Part shown: positions 11,254 to 21,827 of the stretch, in pieces
Numbering within the stretch: the stretch's first letter is position 1
Layout of the letters: every line of letters begins with the position of its first letter
NCBI GenBank assembly: GCA_014529385.2
Contig: CM043952.1
Location: forward strand, 149,755,057 to 149,819,056
From: Adiantum capillus-veneris
Lineage: Eukaryota; Streptophyta; Polypodiopsida; Polypodiales; Pteridaceae
Length of the DNA stretch: 64,000 nt
Direction: 5' to 3'
Notes under the pieces: model-generated
The model's input: only the letters and a program-made list of their open reading frames with translations
Database searches by the model: none
Told to the model about the DNA's origin: nothing
Translations under genes and position numbers: made by a program

Positions 11254-11265
11254 AAAAGGAGGGGA
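11254..11265 (+). other. Element B polypurine tract
   Basis: AAAAGGAGGGGA is immediately followed by the 3' LTR start TGTCACGTG. Confidence 0.92.
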
Positions 11266-12468
11266 TGTCACGTGACACATCCAACCCTATGTATCCGTGG
11301 ACAAGCTACAGCATGATTAGGGTTCAGTCAATCCAGTCAGTCTAGATTAGAAGTGATCTGGCACTTTTGTGAGTCTATTCGTAGACCGTGCATGCCCAGT
11401 CACTTAGTGTAGATGCATATTCTCTGGTTGCATACAGCATGATCATAAGCATTCCCATCGGAATCCATCGGAATCCTTCAAGGGAAATTTTCAGTGCATT
11501 TAACCTACTTTACCTATTTTTGACATTTTTCACTTACTATTTTTAAGTGACTTTTGTTGGAAAGTAGGTAGGGCAATTTTGCTAAGTTTGTATATAATCA
11601 AACTAGAGCTAGCACTATTTGGCAGAAGAGGCAACAGGAGCCAAGCTCAGCAGGCAACTTCTCAACAGGACCTTGGTGGTTTTCTCTCCAAGCAAAGACC
11701 CCATTGCATAGCGATTCCTCCAACAAGAGTCCATCGCCATCCACAAGCATTGCCTGGCGTTTTTGGCATCAGCAGGTCCTCGCCGCAGTCAAACCATCAG
11801 ATAGCGTTTTTGCAAAGCACCCTCAGCCTGGCGTTTTGCATCAGATCTGCATCGCCAATAGAACCCAACACCTAGCGTTTTTGGAAAGACCAGCAAGCTG
11901 GCGTTTTTGGAGACCCCATCAGCCCTCGAAGAGTAGCAAATTCAGCCCGGAAGACCATCAGTTTTCAGCCTTTAGGAACCTCTGCTTTCAGCCCTAAACC
12001 TGCAGATTTTCAATGACAAAGACCCACAGAAACAGCCCCCCAAATCAGCGTTTTTGGATTGTCATAGATTTCAGCCCATAGCGTTTTTGGAGAGCAGTAG
12101 AAAGATTGCAGTTTTCAGCCCTTAGGTCAACCTCGTCATCATCGTCGACATAGCCTAGACTTGCATCAGTCTCATGCATACCATTTGTACCTGATTGTGC
12201 AATCATAAGTAGACCACTCTCGCCGACGAGAGTGGGGCCTTCGGAGGAGGGTTTTACAACGTCTCTGGTGTCGTATCTCTCTTTCTCTCTCTATCTCTCA
12301 ATCTCATTCACTTGCACGCACAGTGTCCATTTACTTTGTTTGTGATCATAGCATTCTCTCATTAAGAACGGAAGGCTCTCCCTTCCATAAGAACAAAAGG
12401 AACCTTGAGCACAGTTCGGAGCACTCATCTTGAGCAAAGCGCAAACATTCATTCTGTTGCACCTTACA
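11266..12468 (+). mobile_element. Element B 3' LTR
   Basis: It matches the 5' LTR over its full length with scattered substitutions and a few single-base gaps. It ends CTTACA and is followed directly by CAATG, the same five bases that precede the 5' LTR. Confidence 0.95.
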
Positions 12469-12740
12469 CAATGCAACCAAAGTTTGCCAATGACAGGTGT
12501 AATGGCTACGTCCCTGCCGGGTGCCGCTAGAACAGCCTCCGCAAGTGGTCCCATCCGATCGGGGGTGATCTCGAGCCACGCCGCCAATTCCGGTGAAATG
12601 AAGTTTGCCTTGCTCCTCCATCAAAGAAGATCAGGGCCTCTTGGTCTTTCACTTTGCCCCAAGCTCGGCAAAGTTCTGTACTCTCGTCCATGGTGTTGGG
12701 ATCGATACCCACACAATCTGGAACCGATCCTGTTTTCATC
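12469..12740 (-). pseudogene. Element A protease, N-terminal half
   Basis: On the minus strand the sequence reads EALIFFDGGA, then, after a frameshift, ANFISPELAAWLEITPDRMG and VIGKLWLHC. This is a retropepsin N-terminal half. The active-site triplet reads Asp-Gly-Gly rather than the usual Asp-Ser/Thr-Gly, which may be another loss. The other half lies at 7950-8096, beyond element B. Confidence 0.75.
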
Positions 12741-14296
12741 TTGCCTTTTCTTCCACGTTCCTCAGCTGCTCTCGAACTCTCAGGCCTTTCGACGTCCTTG
12801 TCATTCTGACCTTTCTGTGCCTTTTTAGGGCACTTCGCGGAGGTATGTCATGTTCCCCGCATCCAAAGCACGTCCCCTCCCAGATAAAGCGAGCTCTTTC
12901 CTGAGGAGTAAGCTTGGGTCGTGCATCTTTCTTTTTTGGGTTGCTCTTTCTCTTTCTACTTTCATTTGTTGAAGTCTGTTCGGCTCGTTGTGTCATGACC
13001 TCATTGGTGGGGTAGGTCAGACTGCCAGAATGAATGGCAAAACCGCGTTTCGCATGACTCATCAACTCCTGAATAGAAGTTGACTTCTGTTCCAAGCAGT
13101 GATCTCGGATCTCTGTAGGTAGACCCAAGGCAAACCGCTCAATTTGTTCTCTGAACGAGATCTTCTTGAATGAAGAGGCGGGTAAAAAAGAGCTCCAGAA
13201 TCTCTCGAAATAAGCGTCCACTGTATCTTTCTTGGTCATCCTAAGATGGTTCCAAGCAGCTCGTATATCGCGTTCATACTCTTGAGTCAGCCAAGAAGAA
13301 ATAAAAAGCTTCTTAAATTTCAACCATTTAATTGGCGCAGTCTTATTTAAAAGAAGCGTGGACCACCAAGTTCGAGCATTCCCCTTAAAGTAAGAGGCAG
13401 CTCTCTGAATCTTAGAGTGCTCTGAGTAGCGTCCTCCCGCGAAAGCAATGTCAAACTGCTGTACAAAAGACAAAGCCTTCGAAGCCTCTCGAAAACGTGT
13501 CAAATTTAATTGACTCTCCACCTTCCTTAAACTCTCTGACTTTCTTGCTTTTATCTTCCAAAAAGTCATATTGGTTGGCTTTATAAAAATTCTTCTTCTT
13601 TGCATAAAAGTTGCCGTCGTCAGAGTCTGAACTGTCTGTAGACGAGTCCTCTGTAGATCTGTCACTCACTGGGCGAGATTTAGACTTCTTTGCCTTTTTC
13701 TTGCCCTTTCCGAAGCGTTGTTTCTTGCTTCGCTTTTTGCCTTTTCGGTCTTCTTCGCTCGAGTCAGAAGAGCTAGACGAACTGTCAAAAGAAGAAGAAG
13801 AAGAAGAACTCGGTACTTCTTCAAATCGAACACGCTTCTTCTGTTTCTTTGCCTTTTCAAATGTCGACTGACGACCCAAATAACCTGAGAAGTCAGTGCC
13901 TTTCTTCTGCTTTTTGCCGTGCTTTTTAGCTTTGTTCTGCGCGTCAAAAAGCTGAGCAATCTGTGCATCAACCACCTCTTCTAATTCCTTCTCTGAATAT
14001 TTCTTGTGAGCAAAAGGTTTGTTGAGAGCGGGTTTTGGGGGTGGTTCTGTGGTTTTCTGCCACTGCTCGTGCACTTCCTGAAAAGAAGTCTCGCTCATAT
14101 ATTTTGCAAATTTTGGGTCCTTCGCAAAATTGAGCATCATCTTTGTTGCATCGCCGATCAATTGACGACGCACCATCTCTCGTCGCTCCGCATGAGTAGG
14201 CCGAGGCGGGCCATACTCCTTGCTGGAATCTTCATCGTGATCCCTTCCCGCATCTCTGGATGCAGAGGGAGTTGACTGATCCTTGCGTGAAGCCAT
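12741..14296 (-). pseudogene. Element A gag (frameshifted)
   Basis: Two overlapping minus-strand frames form one Gag. The first (14296-13451) starts MASRKDQSTPSAS and has a Ser-rich and Lys-rich low-complexity middle (about 13640-13860). The second (13665-12736) carries the retrotransposon Gag core: AASYFKGNARTWW, FKKLFISSWLTQEYERD, then FALGLPTEIRDHCLEQ and AKRGF. A degenerate zinc knuckle CFGCGEHD follows near 12860. The switch between frames lies at about 13480-13550, so one or more small indels have occurred. Gag would form the particle; here it cannot be translated whole. Confidence 0.85.
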
Positions 14297-14526
14297 AGGT
14301 GCCGCCGGAAAAAAAAATTGGGATCGGATTTCCAGTAGAAGAGAAATCGACGCTCCATCTCTCGTCGCTCCGCCTGAGTAGGCCGAGGCGGGCCATAGTC
14401 CTTGCCGGAATCTTCATGGTGATCCCTTCCCGCATCTCCGGATGAAGAGGGAATCGACTGATCCTTGCGTGAAGCCATAGGTGTCGTGGAAAAAAAATTT
14501 GGGAACGGATTTCCCATAGAAGAGAA
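14155..14526 (-). repeat. 182-bp tandem duplication of the gag start
   Basis: The segment holding the gag start codon and its first 40 codons occurs twice head to tail: the block CTCTCGTCGCTCCG is at 14177 and at 14359. Both copies keep an ATG beginning MASRKDQS. The duplication places a second gag N-terminus, out of register, before the real one. Confidence 0.85.
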
Positions 14527-14535
14527 ATAGGCCGT

Positions 14536-14547
14536 GCTCTCATACCA
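14536..14547 (-). other. Element A primer binding site
   Basis: On the minus strand TGGTATGAGAGC is one mismatch from the tRNA-iMet primer site, and lies one base inside the LTR that ends TGTTACA. Confidence 0.8.
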
Positions 14548-14548
14548 C

Positions 14549-15321
14549 TGTAACAGACTTGGACACTCCAAGTCAAGAATCGACCGCGACAGCACCAAAT
14601 AACCACTTCAAAACAGTTCACTATTCACAATTTATTTACACTAGCCGGGCGGAGTTCCGTGCTTAGAGATATTGGCCCCAAAGACTGGCGCCCCTTTCGG
14701 TATTTCTTTTTGTATTAATCTGAGTTCAAAGTACAAGAGTGGTTGGGTCTCACTCTCAGACTCTGCGTCCAGATGCTCTGCAGAGTGGGAGCCCAAACCA
14801 CTTATTTATTTGTTTACAAGAGATGCCAAAAGCAAAGCCCCAAAAGCTGCCATCTTTTTAAAAATAAAGCAATTTGTCTCATAAGCCTTGCTTGAAAATT
14901 AAAGCAAAGTTTAAAAGCTGCCCAAAAAAATTACGTAGAACTTCCAACTGCTTTTCCCATCGCAAAAAGCGAAAATTCTGCCATACAGTCCAGCGTGAAA
15001 CGCGCCGCATTTTTCAAGTTCTGCCATACGGTGCCACGTCATCATGTCTGCGGGAATTTCGCGTTTCACGAGCCTGCCCTGCTCCCCACGGGCTTACCGT
15101 GCTGCCCATGTGGCTATGTGTGTTAGGGTTTGCCACGTCACCATTTTGTGATAGGTTACAAGCTCGGGGTGCTCCTTTGCTTCTTCCAAACACATCTAAG
15201 CCAAAAATTGGTGTCAAATACAGCCAGCACAGAATGTGGAATTTCGTACAGCCTGCCACGTCATCAACCTTCCACGTTTTTATGCTTTCATGTACGGTTT
15301 CTGTCACGTCAGCTTGTTACA
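14549..15321 (-). mobile_element. Element A 5' LTR (minus strand)
   Basis: The inner end (TGTTACA on the minus strand) is fixed by the adjacent primer site. The outer end at 15321 is chosen because it gives a 7-bp terminal inverted repeat TGTAACA/TGTTACA; an alternative end is at about 15159. The outer part, which would be U3, has TGACGTGGCA-type motifs at 15032, 15131 and 15254 and a variant at 15302. The full partner LTR is not preserved on the left, so the outer limit remains inferred. Confidence 0.65.
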
Positions 15322-16486
15322 CAAATTAGGGTTTTCTTCTTCTTTAGGTTTTAGGCCCCTCGGCCATGCCCTGTAAGTTTGTCAGGGTTAGGTTTAAAAA
15401 TCCTAAAAACCCCCCCTCCCCCTCTTTTCTTTAGTGACAGAATGGGCTGCCTCAAGGTTGGAGCTCTCCAAAGGGATGTACGGGAGAAGCATCCAAATGT
15501 TGTGAAGTAGAAACTAGATGTCCCCACCAACTGCAGACACTACATGCGATAACAAACTGTTCAAATAAGTAACCAAGGGTGGTCCGGCATAGAACTGACA
15601 TGCCTCAATGGATAGATCCAACATACACACAACTGCCACTGCTATTGCACACATCGCCGTCATCTCAGCCACAACATAGGCAACATCCACACGATGAACT
15701 AGAATCACAATTGTATCTCCTCCTAGCAACAAGATGGATCTAGAGATTGAGGACAACTCAAGGCTACCGTCGTATAGTTGCCCTCTAAAGGAAAGGGAAT
15801 TCTCCACTCTGCTAGGCTTGCATCACAGATGGCCTGCCTCTGCGCGTTATCGCCCATCTATAGGCTGAACTGAGGAGATGATGTCGCCATGGTGCTGCTT
15901 CGTGGCAGGATTGGGAGAAAATGCAAGGCTGCCCAAATCTCTGGGATAGACTGCTCCAAAAAACGTTCGATCTGCCCTCCCAATGGGCTGCCCAAAGACC
16001 CCATCTAGGACGCCCTGCTGGCTAAGCACAACACTCACTAGGGCCTCCCCCTGGCCTCTCATATATAGGTCCTCTACAAGGCTTCCCTTTCTTACTCAAA
16101 TATGTATGCTCCCTCAACAAGATATATGTACCTAGATGAATCCAGGATAAGCCCAGATTCACCCTTGAAGGAAAGTCCAAGGTATAGACCCATGGTAGTC
16201 ACCCACCCACAAGACATCCCTCTATAAGATAGTGTGAATTGATCTTCATGTATTCAGGGTTTTTGAGCGTAGCATAGAGGGAAGGCACTCATTGCAGTCT
16301 CTTAAGCCTTTGGAGCTGCAAGAGGGAAGCACAAAAGGTAAAAAATCATACAAAGGAAGTATACAAATTGCAAAAAAGCAAGTTTTCACAAACTCACAAA
16401 GTCCATACGAAGATTCTTCAACTTTAAAACTCTTCCTAAAAGTTCGTTTAATTAAAGATTCTTCAACTAGTCTGCGAAATGCAAAC

Positions 16487-16488
<2 letters not shown>
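15322..16488. other. No supported gene
   Basis: The open frame 15514-15807 (minus) shows no recognisable domain. I searched this stretch by eye for the next exon of the ATG1-like gene, which should lie on the minus strand to the left of 16585, and did not find one. Confidence 0.4.

Positions 16489-16523
<35 letters not shown>
16489..16523. repeat. (CT)n microsatellite
   Basis: An uninterrupted CT run lies in the first intron side of the ATG1-like exon. Confidence 0.95.
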
Positions 16524-16525
<2 letters not shown>

Positions 16526-16586
16526 GTGTATATCTGTGTGCATGTATCCGTGCACACGAACTTCATAGTAAGCGTCAAGGCATTAC

Positions 16587-16817
16587 CGAGATGGTGTCAT
16601 AGAGGCGGATAATGTTAGGATGGTTGGTCTTCTTCAAGATATTGATCTCAGACATGAGGTTCTCACAGAGCTTCCGAGTAAGCTTGTCAGAAGCTATTTC
16701 CTTGATAGCAACCTCAGCCCCCGTGTGCCTGTGCTTGCCCTTCCAAACCACTGCAAAAGACCCCGTTCCAAGATGCTGCGTTAGCATGTAATCACCCACC
16801 ATCCTCTGTCCCGCCAT
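16587..16817 (-). CDS. ATG1-like serine/threonine kinase, first coding exon only
   Basis: ATG1/ULK kinases start autophagy by phosphorylating ATG13 and other partners in the cytosol. This exon encodes 77 residues of the N-terminal kinase lobe. It holds the glycine loop LGTGSFAVVWKG, the catalytic lysine in VAIKEIA, the helix C glutamate in LMSEINILKK, and NHPNIIRLYDTIS. The ATG of MAGQRMVGDY is taken as the start; in-frame codons upstream also allow MCMPGSS. After TCG comes GTAATGCC, a good donor site (GT at 16586-16585), and the exon is exactly 77 codons, phase 0. The remaining exons are not in view on the left. Either the first intron is very long and filled with retrotransposons, or this is an isolated fragment. 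The exon itself shows no damage. Confidence 0.85.
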
Positions 16818-16960
16818 CTCCCAAGAACTTTTGCTTGATCCTGGCATGCACACGCGCGCGCAGAAAGAAAAGAGGAAAGAAAAGTTACGTCGGGGGGGCT
16901 GTTTAAGGTTAATAGGCGATAGACGTCTCCGAAGGCAGAGAAAATTGGAGCAAAAGAACT
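16818..16960 (-). promoter_or_regulatory. Possible 5'UTR and acceptor site of the ATG1-like gene
   Basis: On the minus strand, just upstream of the exon, a pyrimidine-rich tract (about 16860-16885) and an alternating GC stretch are followed by TGCCAG at 16841-16846. This fits either a 3' splice site of a 5'UTR intron or a CT-rich promoter tract. No TATA box was evident. The reading is uncertain. Confidence 0.3.
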
Positions 16961-18021
16961 ACTTATGAGTTACGGGTCCAGCCGGATCCCCCTTCAGTCG
17001 CTCTCGACTCTACAATTTAATAAACGGCTCTCGTCACTCTTGAATCTACAGTTTACTCCCTCCACCATTATATTATCTAGATAGATTGGTTATCCTAGTT
17101 ATGTAAGTAAATTGGTTATCCTAATTATCTCTAGAGTATGAGGTCTTGAGGCCCATCTCTTCAAGAGTATGTCACAAATTAACCACTTAATCTCTCAAGG
17201 GTGTGCGCATACAACATCAAGCTTTGACTGAGGCACAATACATAGACCTACATGTGGCATTGATTTACAAACTGCCATTCAAGATGCAAACATAGGTGGC
17301 ATCCTTAAGAGATAAGAAACCTCATATAAGTGCTTCTATGAATATATAAATTTTTTCAAGAGTAACGAATAATTTTAACTTCCTTAGCTTGACCTCTTTT
17401 TCTATTGAGAATTAGGAAAATCTTCAACTTGCTAGTCTAGCCTGTCAATTGATATGAATCACGGGGGAGAAAAAACAACACCATAGATGGTTATTATTTG
17501 ACACATAACTCTCTTCTCCATTATATTGTATAGCAAATAGTAGATATTAAATAATAAACTTATGAAGTTTTAGAAGGTTATGGCACCTACGTGTACATTA
17601 CATGAGGGAGTTGGTGATTGCGAGAGGAGCTATTGTTGTGAGTCTGAGGGATGAGATTGCTTGTTGTCAAAAGCTGCAATTGTTTTCACACAAGACAATG
17701 CACTAGATCGATGGAAGGAGGTGCGTACAATGAAACCAAATCCAAACGAGGGTAGGTTGAGGCTAATGCAATGATGGATGTGAGGAGATGTGTCAAGCGA
17801 GAGGGTAAGCTCTCCTTCGCTAGGTCGGGGGGGGGGGGGGAGATCTATGGCTAGGAGAGGTGTAGGTGATGCATCCTCAAGAGTCGAGGTCCTAAGGAAA
17901 AGAAAGGAGTGGGTTGCATGAAACTAGTGTGTAATGTGCGCTCACACAGAGTGTGAGTCCAAAGAGGGAGAATCAAAGAAAGCATGATGGGTTGCAAGTT
18001 GCGACGTCATTAGACTCACAT

Positions 18022-18060
<39 letters not shown>

Positions 18061-18454
18061 AGATAATGGTGAACCATTTTATGTATTATGCGTGGCAGGA
18101 ATTCCCGTGAAAAGTTCCAGCATTGAGAGTTAGCATATGTGGCTAGTTGGAAGAAGCAACAAAACCAGAAATCGCGAGATTGCACGTCGAGTCTAGCCAG
18201 ATCTTGTGATAAAAAACCTCCTCACTAGGAGGTTGTCTTTTGTGAAGTCATCTACCACTCTTGCAACAATAGGTCTAACCACCCGTGCACCTTTACATGG
18301 TACTTATTTTTTGTTGCAAGGACTCATCTCACATTCACACACATGGAAACTGTCAAAGAATTTGTAGCAAAAGTTACAAATTAACTAGAATAACTAATCA
18401 ATTGTGTAACAATGAGCATATTTAAGCATGACAATTGCAAATTAAGCATTAACT
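16961..18454. other. No supported gene; G run and (AG)n microsatellite
   Basis: The stretch contains a run of fourteen G (17827-17840) and an AG run (18024-18058), but no recognisable coding sequence or terminal repeats. If the ATG1-like exon is functional, its promoter should lie in the left part of this interval. Confidence 0.4.
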
Positions 18455-19355
18455 TAAACTCAAATCACCCAGGTTTGTTTCAAGATTCTCAAAGAGTCCC
18501 TTTCATAAATTGTTGGTCATTCTGAGATCTCGATCGAAAACAATACTCATTAGCAACCATGATACTTAAATATTTGAGAGATAAATAGATGTGCCATACG
18601 TGGATCCTTAATAGTCTTTTTGAGAGGTATAAAATGAGCTTGCTTGCTAAACCTATCTACTATTGTCTATATATTTTGTATTCCCATGGATAGACTTGGG
18701 TAAGCCAAGATAAAATCCATAACAACACTCTCCCATGGAGAATTAGGAATTGGGAGTGGTTGGAGTAAACCAAGTTGCTTCCCATGGTCACATTTGATCT
18801 TTTGGCAAGTAATGCATTGAGTCATGTATTTTTGTATATCCTCTTTTATTGTAGGCCAAAAGAAATATGTCTCAATTGTATCCATTGTTGCATGAATCCC
18901 TTTATGTCCAACATATGGGGAGCATGTACATGACCTTATCTCTTAAACTTTTAGTAACACATAGCTGAGAGCCATAGAGAAAATAGCCATCTTGAACTAC
19001 ATATGGTTCTTGCGTCTTCCCTAGTGCTATGGTAGACATTATATCTCAAAAATTTGGTTCGGTAGCCTACTCATCTACCATAGAGGTTAGATCATTGTGA
19101 GAGGTTACTGACACAATATTGCATTGAGGTCTACGTAAGAGTGCATCAGCTACTTGATTGTGCTTGCTTGGAAAGTGAGCAATGTGAAAATGAAATTATG
19201 AAAGAAAATTTGCCTATCTCAAAAAGCTTGGTTTCCATATGAAGTACTTGAGACTCTGATAATCCGTTCGAGTGATGAAGGGTGCCCCAAGAAAGTAGTG
19301 CTTCTAGGTAACCAAAGCATGTAAGACAGCTAGAAGCTCCTTTTCATAGGGGAAG
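18455..19355 (-). pseudogene. Ty3/gypsy RNase H-integrase relic
   Basis: Read on the minus strand, an RNase H end (YEKELLAVLHAL, DYQSLKYF, HIAHFPSKHNQVADALL) is followed by an integrase: YFFWPTIKEDIQKYMTQC, CITCQKIKCDHG, PWESVVMDFI, then IVDRFSKQAHFIPLKK and a decayed second catalytic region. Many stops and at least two frameshifts are present. No LTR, gag or RT belongs to it, so it is a truncated fragment of a family distinct from element A. Confidence 0.85.
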
Positions 19356-19365
19356 GGTACGGAGA

Positions 19366-19490
19366 GAGCTTTTTGAGTGAGCTTTTTGTCCATGGAGTGA
19401 GCTTCTTTCTATGGATTTATATAAATAGCTCGCTTAGCAAGAATTTTGAGTGAGTTTTTTGTCCACGGAGCGAGATTTTTTCTATGGCTT
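19366..19490. repeat. Short direct duplication
   Basis: The block GAGTGAG-CTTTTTGTCCA-GGAG-GAG-TT-TTTCTATGG occurs at about 19371-19420 and again at 19449-19484, separated by a GCTCGCTTAGCAAG-type spacer that is itself partly repeated at 19500. The stretch ends in a short AG run and a G run at 19527-19553. Confidence 0.6.
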
Positions 19491-19550
19491 CACCAAAAGA
19501 GCTCGCTAAGAAATCTTGCTGAGAGAGAGAGAGAGAGAGAGACGGGGGGG

Positions 19551-21230
19551 GGGGATGCAATGCATGTGCTTCGTTCGCCAAGGGAACCACTCGTCACTCA
19601 CCAATGAGAGGAATGCCCATTTTCTCTAAAGTCTGTTGCATTTTTCTATCGACGGGCCGACTCTTGGAGCTATGACGATCCAAATGGAGCCAGCTCAATG
19701 GTGTGTGTTTCTCACGCCAATGGATCCAGATCAATGGTGTGTGTTTCTCACGCCAATGAGAGGAATCTACATTTTCTCTGAAATCCGCTACATATTTTCA
19801 TCGTCGTCGACTCTTGGAGCTACGACGATCCAAACGAAGCCAGAACATCGATGTGTGTTGCTCATGCCATGGGTAGACGGGATCCAACACCACTTGCCAA
19901 GATTGGCTTTCCTTATAGGCCAATGCAACCTCACTCTACTCCCTCTGAAACACACTGCACTTTTCCCTCTTTGGCCGACATCTGAGAGTTCTAGGTGTCC
20001 GACCAACTTGACACCAAACATGCCTACTCAAAACTCTGGAAACATGCAATCCATGTGCTTCATTCGCCAAGGGAACCACTTATCGGTCGCCAATGAGAGG
20101 AATACACATTTTCTCTGAAATTCGCAATGTTTTTCCATCGCTGATGGCTCTTGGAGCTACAGCGATCTAAACGGAGCCAGATCAATGATGCATCTTGGTC
20201 ATGCTATGGGTAGACGGGATCCAATACCACATGCCAAGATCGGCTTTCCTTATAGGCTGACGCAACCTCACTCTACTCCCTCTGAAACTCACTGTATTTT
20301 TCCCTCTTTGGCTAACATCTGAGGGTTCCAGGCGTTCGACCACCTTGACATCAAACATGCCTACTCAACACTCTGGAAACATGCAATCCATTTGCTTCGT
20401 TCACCAAGGGAACCACTCGTTGCTCACCAATGAGAGGAATGCACATTTTCTCTGAATCCGTCACGTTTTTTCATTGCCGCCCATTCTTGGAGCTACAACG
20501 ATCCAAATGGAGCCAGACCAACGGTATGTGTTGCTCATGCCATGGGTAGGTGGGATCCAACACCACTTGCCAATATTGGCTTTCCTTACACTACAGTTTA
20601 CCCTCTTTGGCCAACATCTGAAGGTTCCAGGTGTTCGAACACCTTGACACCAAACACGCCTACTCAACACTCTAAAAACATGCAATCCATGTGCTTTGTT
20701 TTCCAAGGAAATCACTCATCGCTTGCCAATGAGAGGAATGCACATTTTCTCTGAAATCCACTGCGTTTTTTTGTCGTCGTCAACTCTTGGAGTTACGACA
20801 ATCCAAACGGAGCCAGATCAACGGTGTACCTTGCTCATGCCATGGGTAGGCGGGATCTAGCACCACTTGCCAAGATTGGCTTTAATTATAGGCCGACGCA
20901 ACCTCACTCTATTACCTCTAAAACGCACTGCATTTTTCCCTCTTTGACCAACATTTGAGGGTTCTAGGCGCCCGACCAACTTGACACAAAAACATGCCTA
21001 CTCAACACTTTGGAAAAATGCAATCCATATGCTTCGTTTGCCAAGGGAACCACTCGTCATTCACAAATGAGAGGAATGCATATTTTCTTAGAAATTTGCA
21101 ACTTTTCTCTATCTCTACCGATACTTGGAGCTATAGAGTTTCAAATGGAACCAAATCAACGGTGTGTTTTGCTCATGCCATGGGTAGACGAGATCCAACA
21201 CCACTTGCCAAGATCATCTTTCCTTAAAGT
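19551..21230. repeat. Tandem array of 338-bp units (about five copies)
   Basis: The marker CCAAGGGAACCACTCGT and its variants begin at 19579, 20068, 20405, 20704 and 21042. The intervals are 489, 337, 299 and 338 bp. The 489-bp interval contains an internal 152-154-bp duplication (CCAATGAGAG at 19600 and 19755); the 299-bp interval lacks about 38 bp found in the others. Every unit holds CTTGGAGCTA-GACGATCC, GCTCATGCCATGGGTAG, GGATCCAACACCACTTGCC and TGCCTACTCAACACT. Copies differ by many substitutions. Open frames inside do not persist from unit to unit, so I see it as a satellite-like repeat and not as coding sequence. Confidence 0.9.
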
Positions 21231-21827
21231 CCAAAGAGAGGACTGCCCATTTTCCTTACAAGCATATTATCAGATTGGTTCATATTACAATATATTTATT
21301 AGAACAAAGAAGACGTCATTTCCACACACAACTTCCAATAATTGGTATGCCAAGCGCATTATCACATTGGCTCACATTACAACATCACAATAAGAACAAA
21401 GAAGAGAACGCAATTGACAGAATGCGTGCGATGTAACTTGGAGTACTAGTTATTACAACTTTTCAGCTTCTACATCTCAAATGTAATTGTTGTATATAGT
21501 ATTTTTCCATATCCCACAATCAATGATTTAATTCTTTTCTTCTGCTTAGCCGCACTTTCTGTGCTTCCGTTATCTTTGGAAGCTTCTCCAAATACGCTTC
21601 ACTATGCTCAATAACCGTGAAATATCAACCCATGTGGCTACCAAGCAATGCAAGAAAACGTGTGTCTCCTCCATATTGCACAACCACATCTCCCTTCTTG
21701 GTGTACACGTTCAACATTGAATACAAATAGCAATGTCCATGTTCCATTCCTTCTATAACAAGAGGATTGGTAAGATATGGAGGAAAGTAGAGAAAGCAAT
21801 TACCCTATACAAAATTAGACTTACCTC
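21231..21827. other. No supported gene
   Basis: A short repeat of CATTATCA-ATTGG-TCA-ATTACAA is seen at about 21265 and 21357. Nothing else could be recognised. Confidence 0.4.

Larger units (their letters stand above)
8092..12473 (+). mobile_element. Element B: complete non-autonomous LTR retrotransposon with target duplication
   Basis: The element itself spans 8097-12468. It has 1200-bp and 1203-bp LTRs beginning TGTCACGTGACAC and ending in ACA, a perfect 12-base tRNA-iMet primer site, a leader, one gag-like frame and a polypurine tract. The host sequence CAATG is present on both sides (8092-8096 and 12469-12473). The LTRs agree at roughly 97 per cent by eye, so this is the youngest insertion here. 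The internal region of about 2 kb has no protease, RT, RNase H or integrase, so mobility would need enzymes from another element. Confidence 0.93.
4365..15321 (-). mobile_element. Element A: decayed minus-strand Ty3/gypsy chromovirus, split by element B
   Basis: Read on the minus strand, the order is 5' LTR (15321-14549), a primer site one mismatch from initiator tRNA-Met, gag (14296-12741), protease (12740-12469 and, past the insertion, 8096-7950), RNase H (7950-7300), integrase with a C-terminal chromodomain (7349-6003), a long 3' untranslated region, a polypurine tract (4487-4476) and a short LTR-like end. The reverse transcriptase core with its YxDD motif is missing: the protease region joins the end of the RT region directly near 7950. 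Frameshifts and stops lie in gag, protease and integrase, so the copy cannot be active. Element B is inserted in the protease. Confidence 0.85.

Noticed and set aside
13611-13871. Plus-strand acidic frame
   Set aside because: Mirror of the Ser/Lys-rich part of the minus-strand gag of element A.
21010-21393. Frame of 127 codons at the end of the 338-bp array
   Set aside because: The frame is not kept open in the neighbouring units of the same array.
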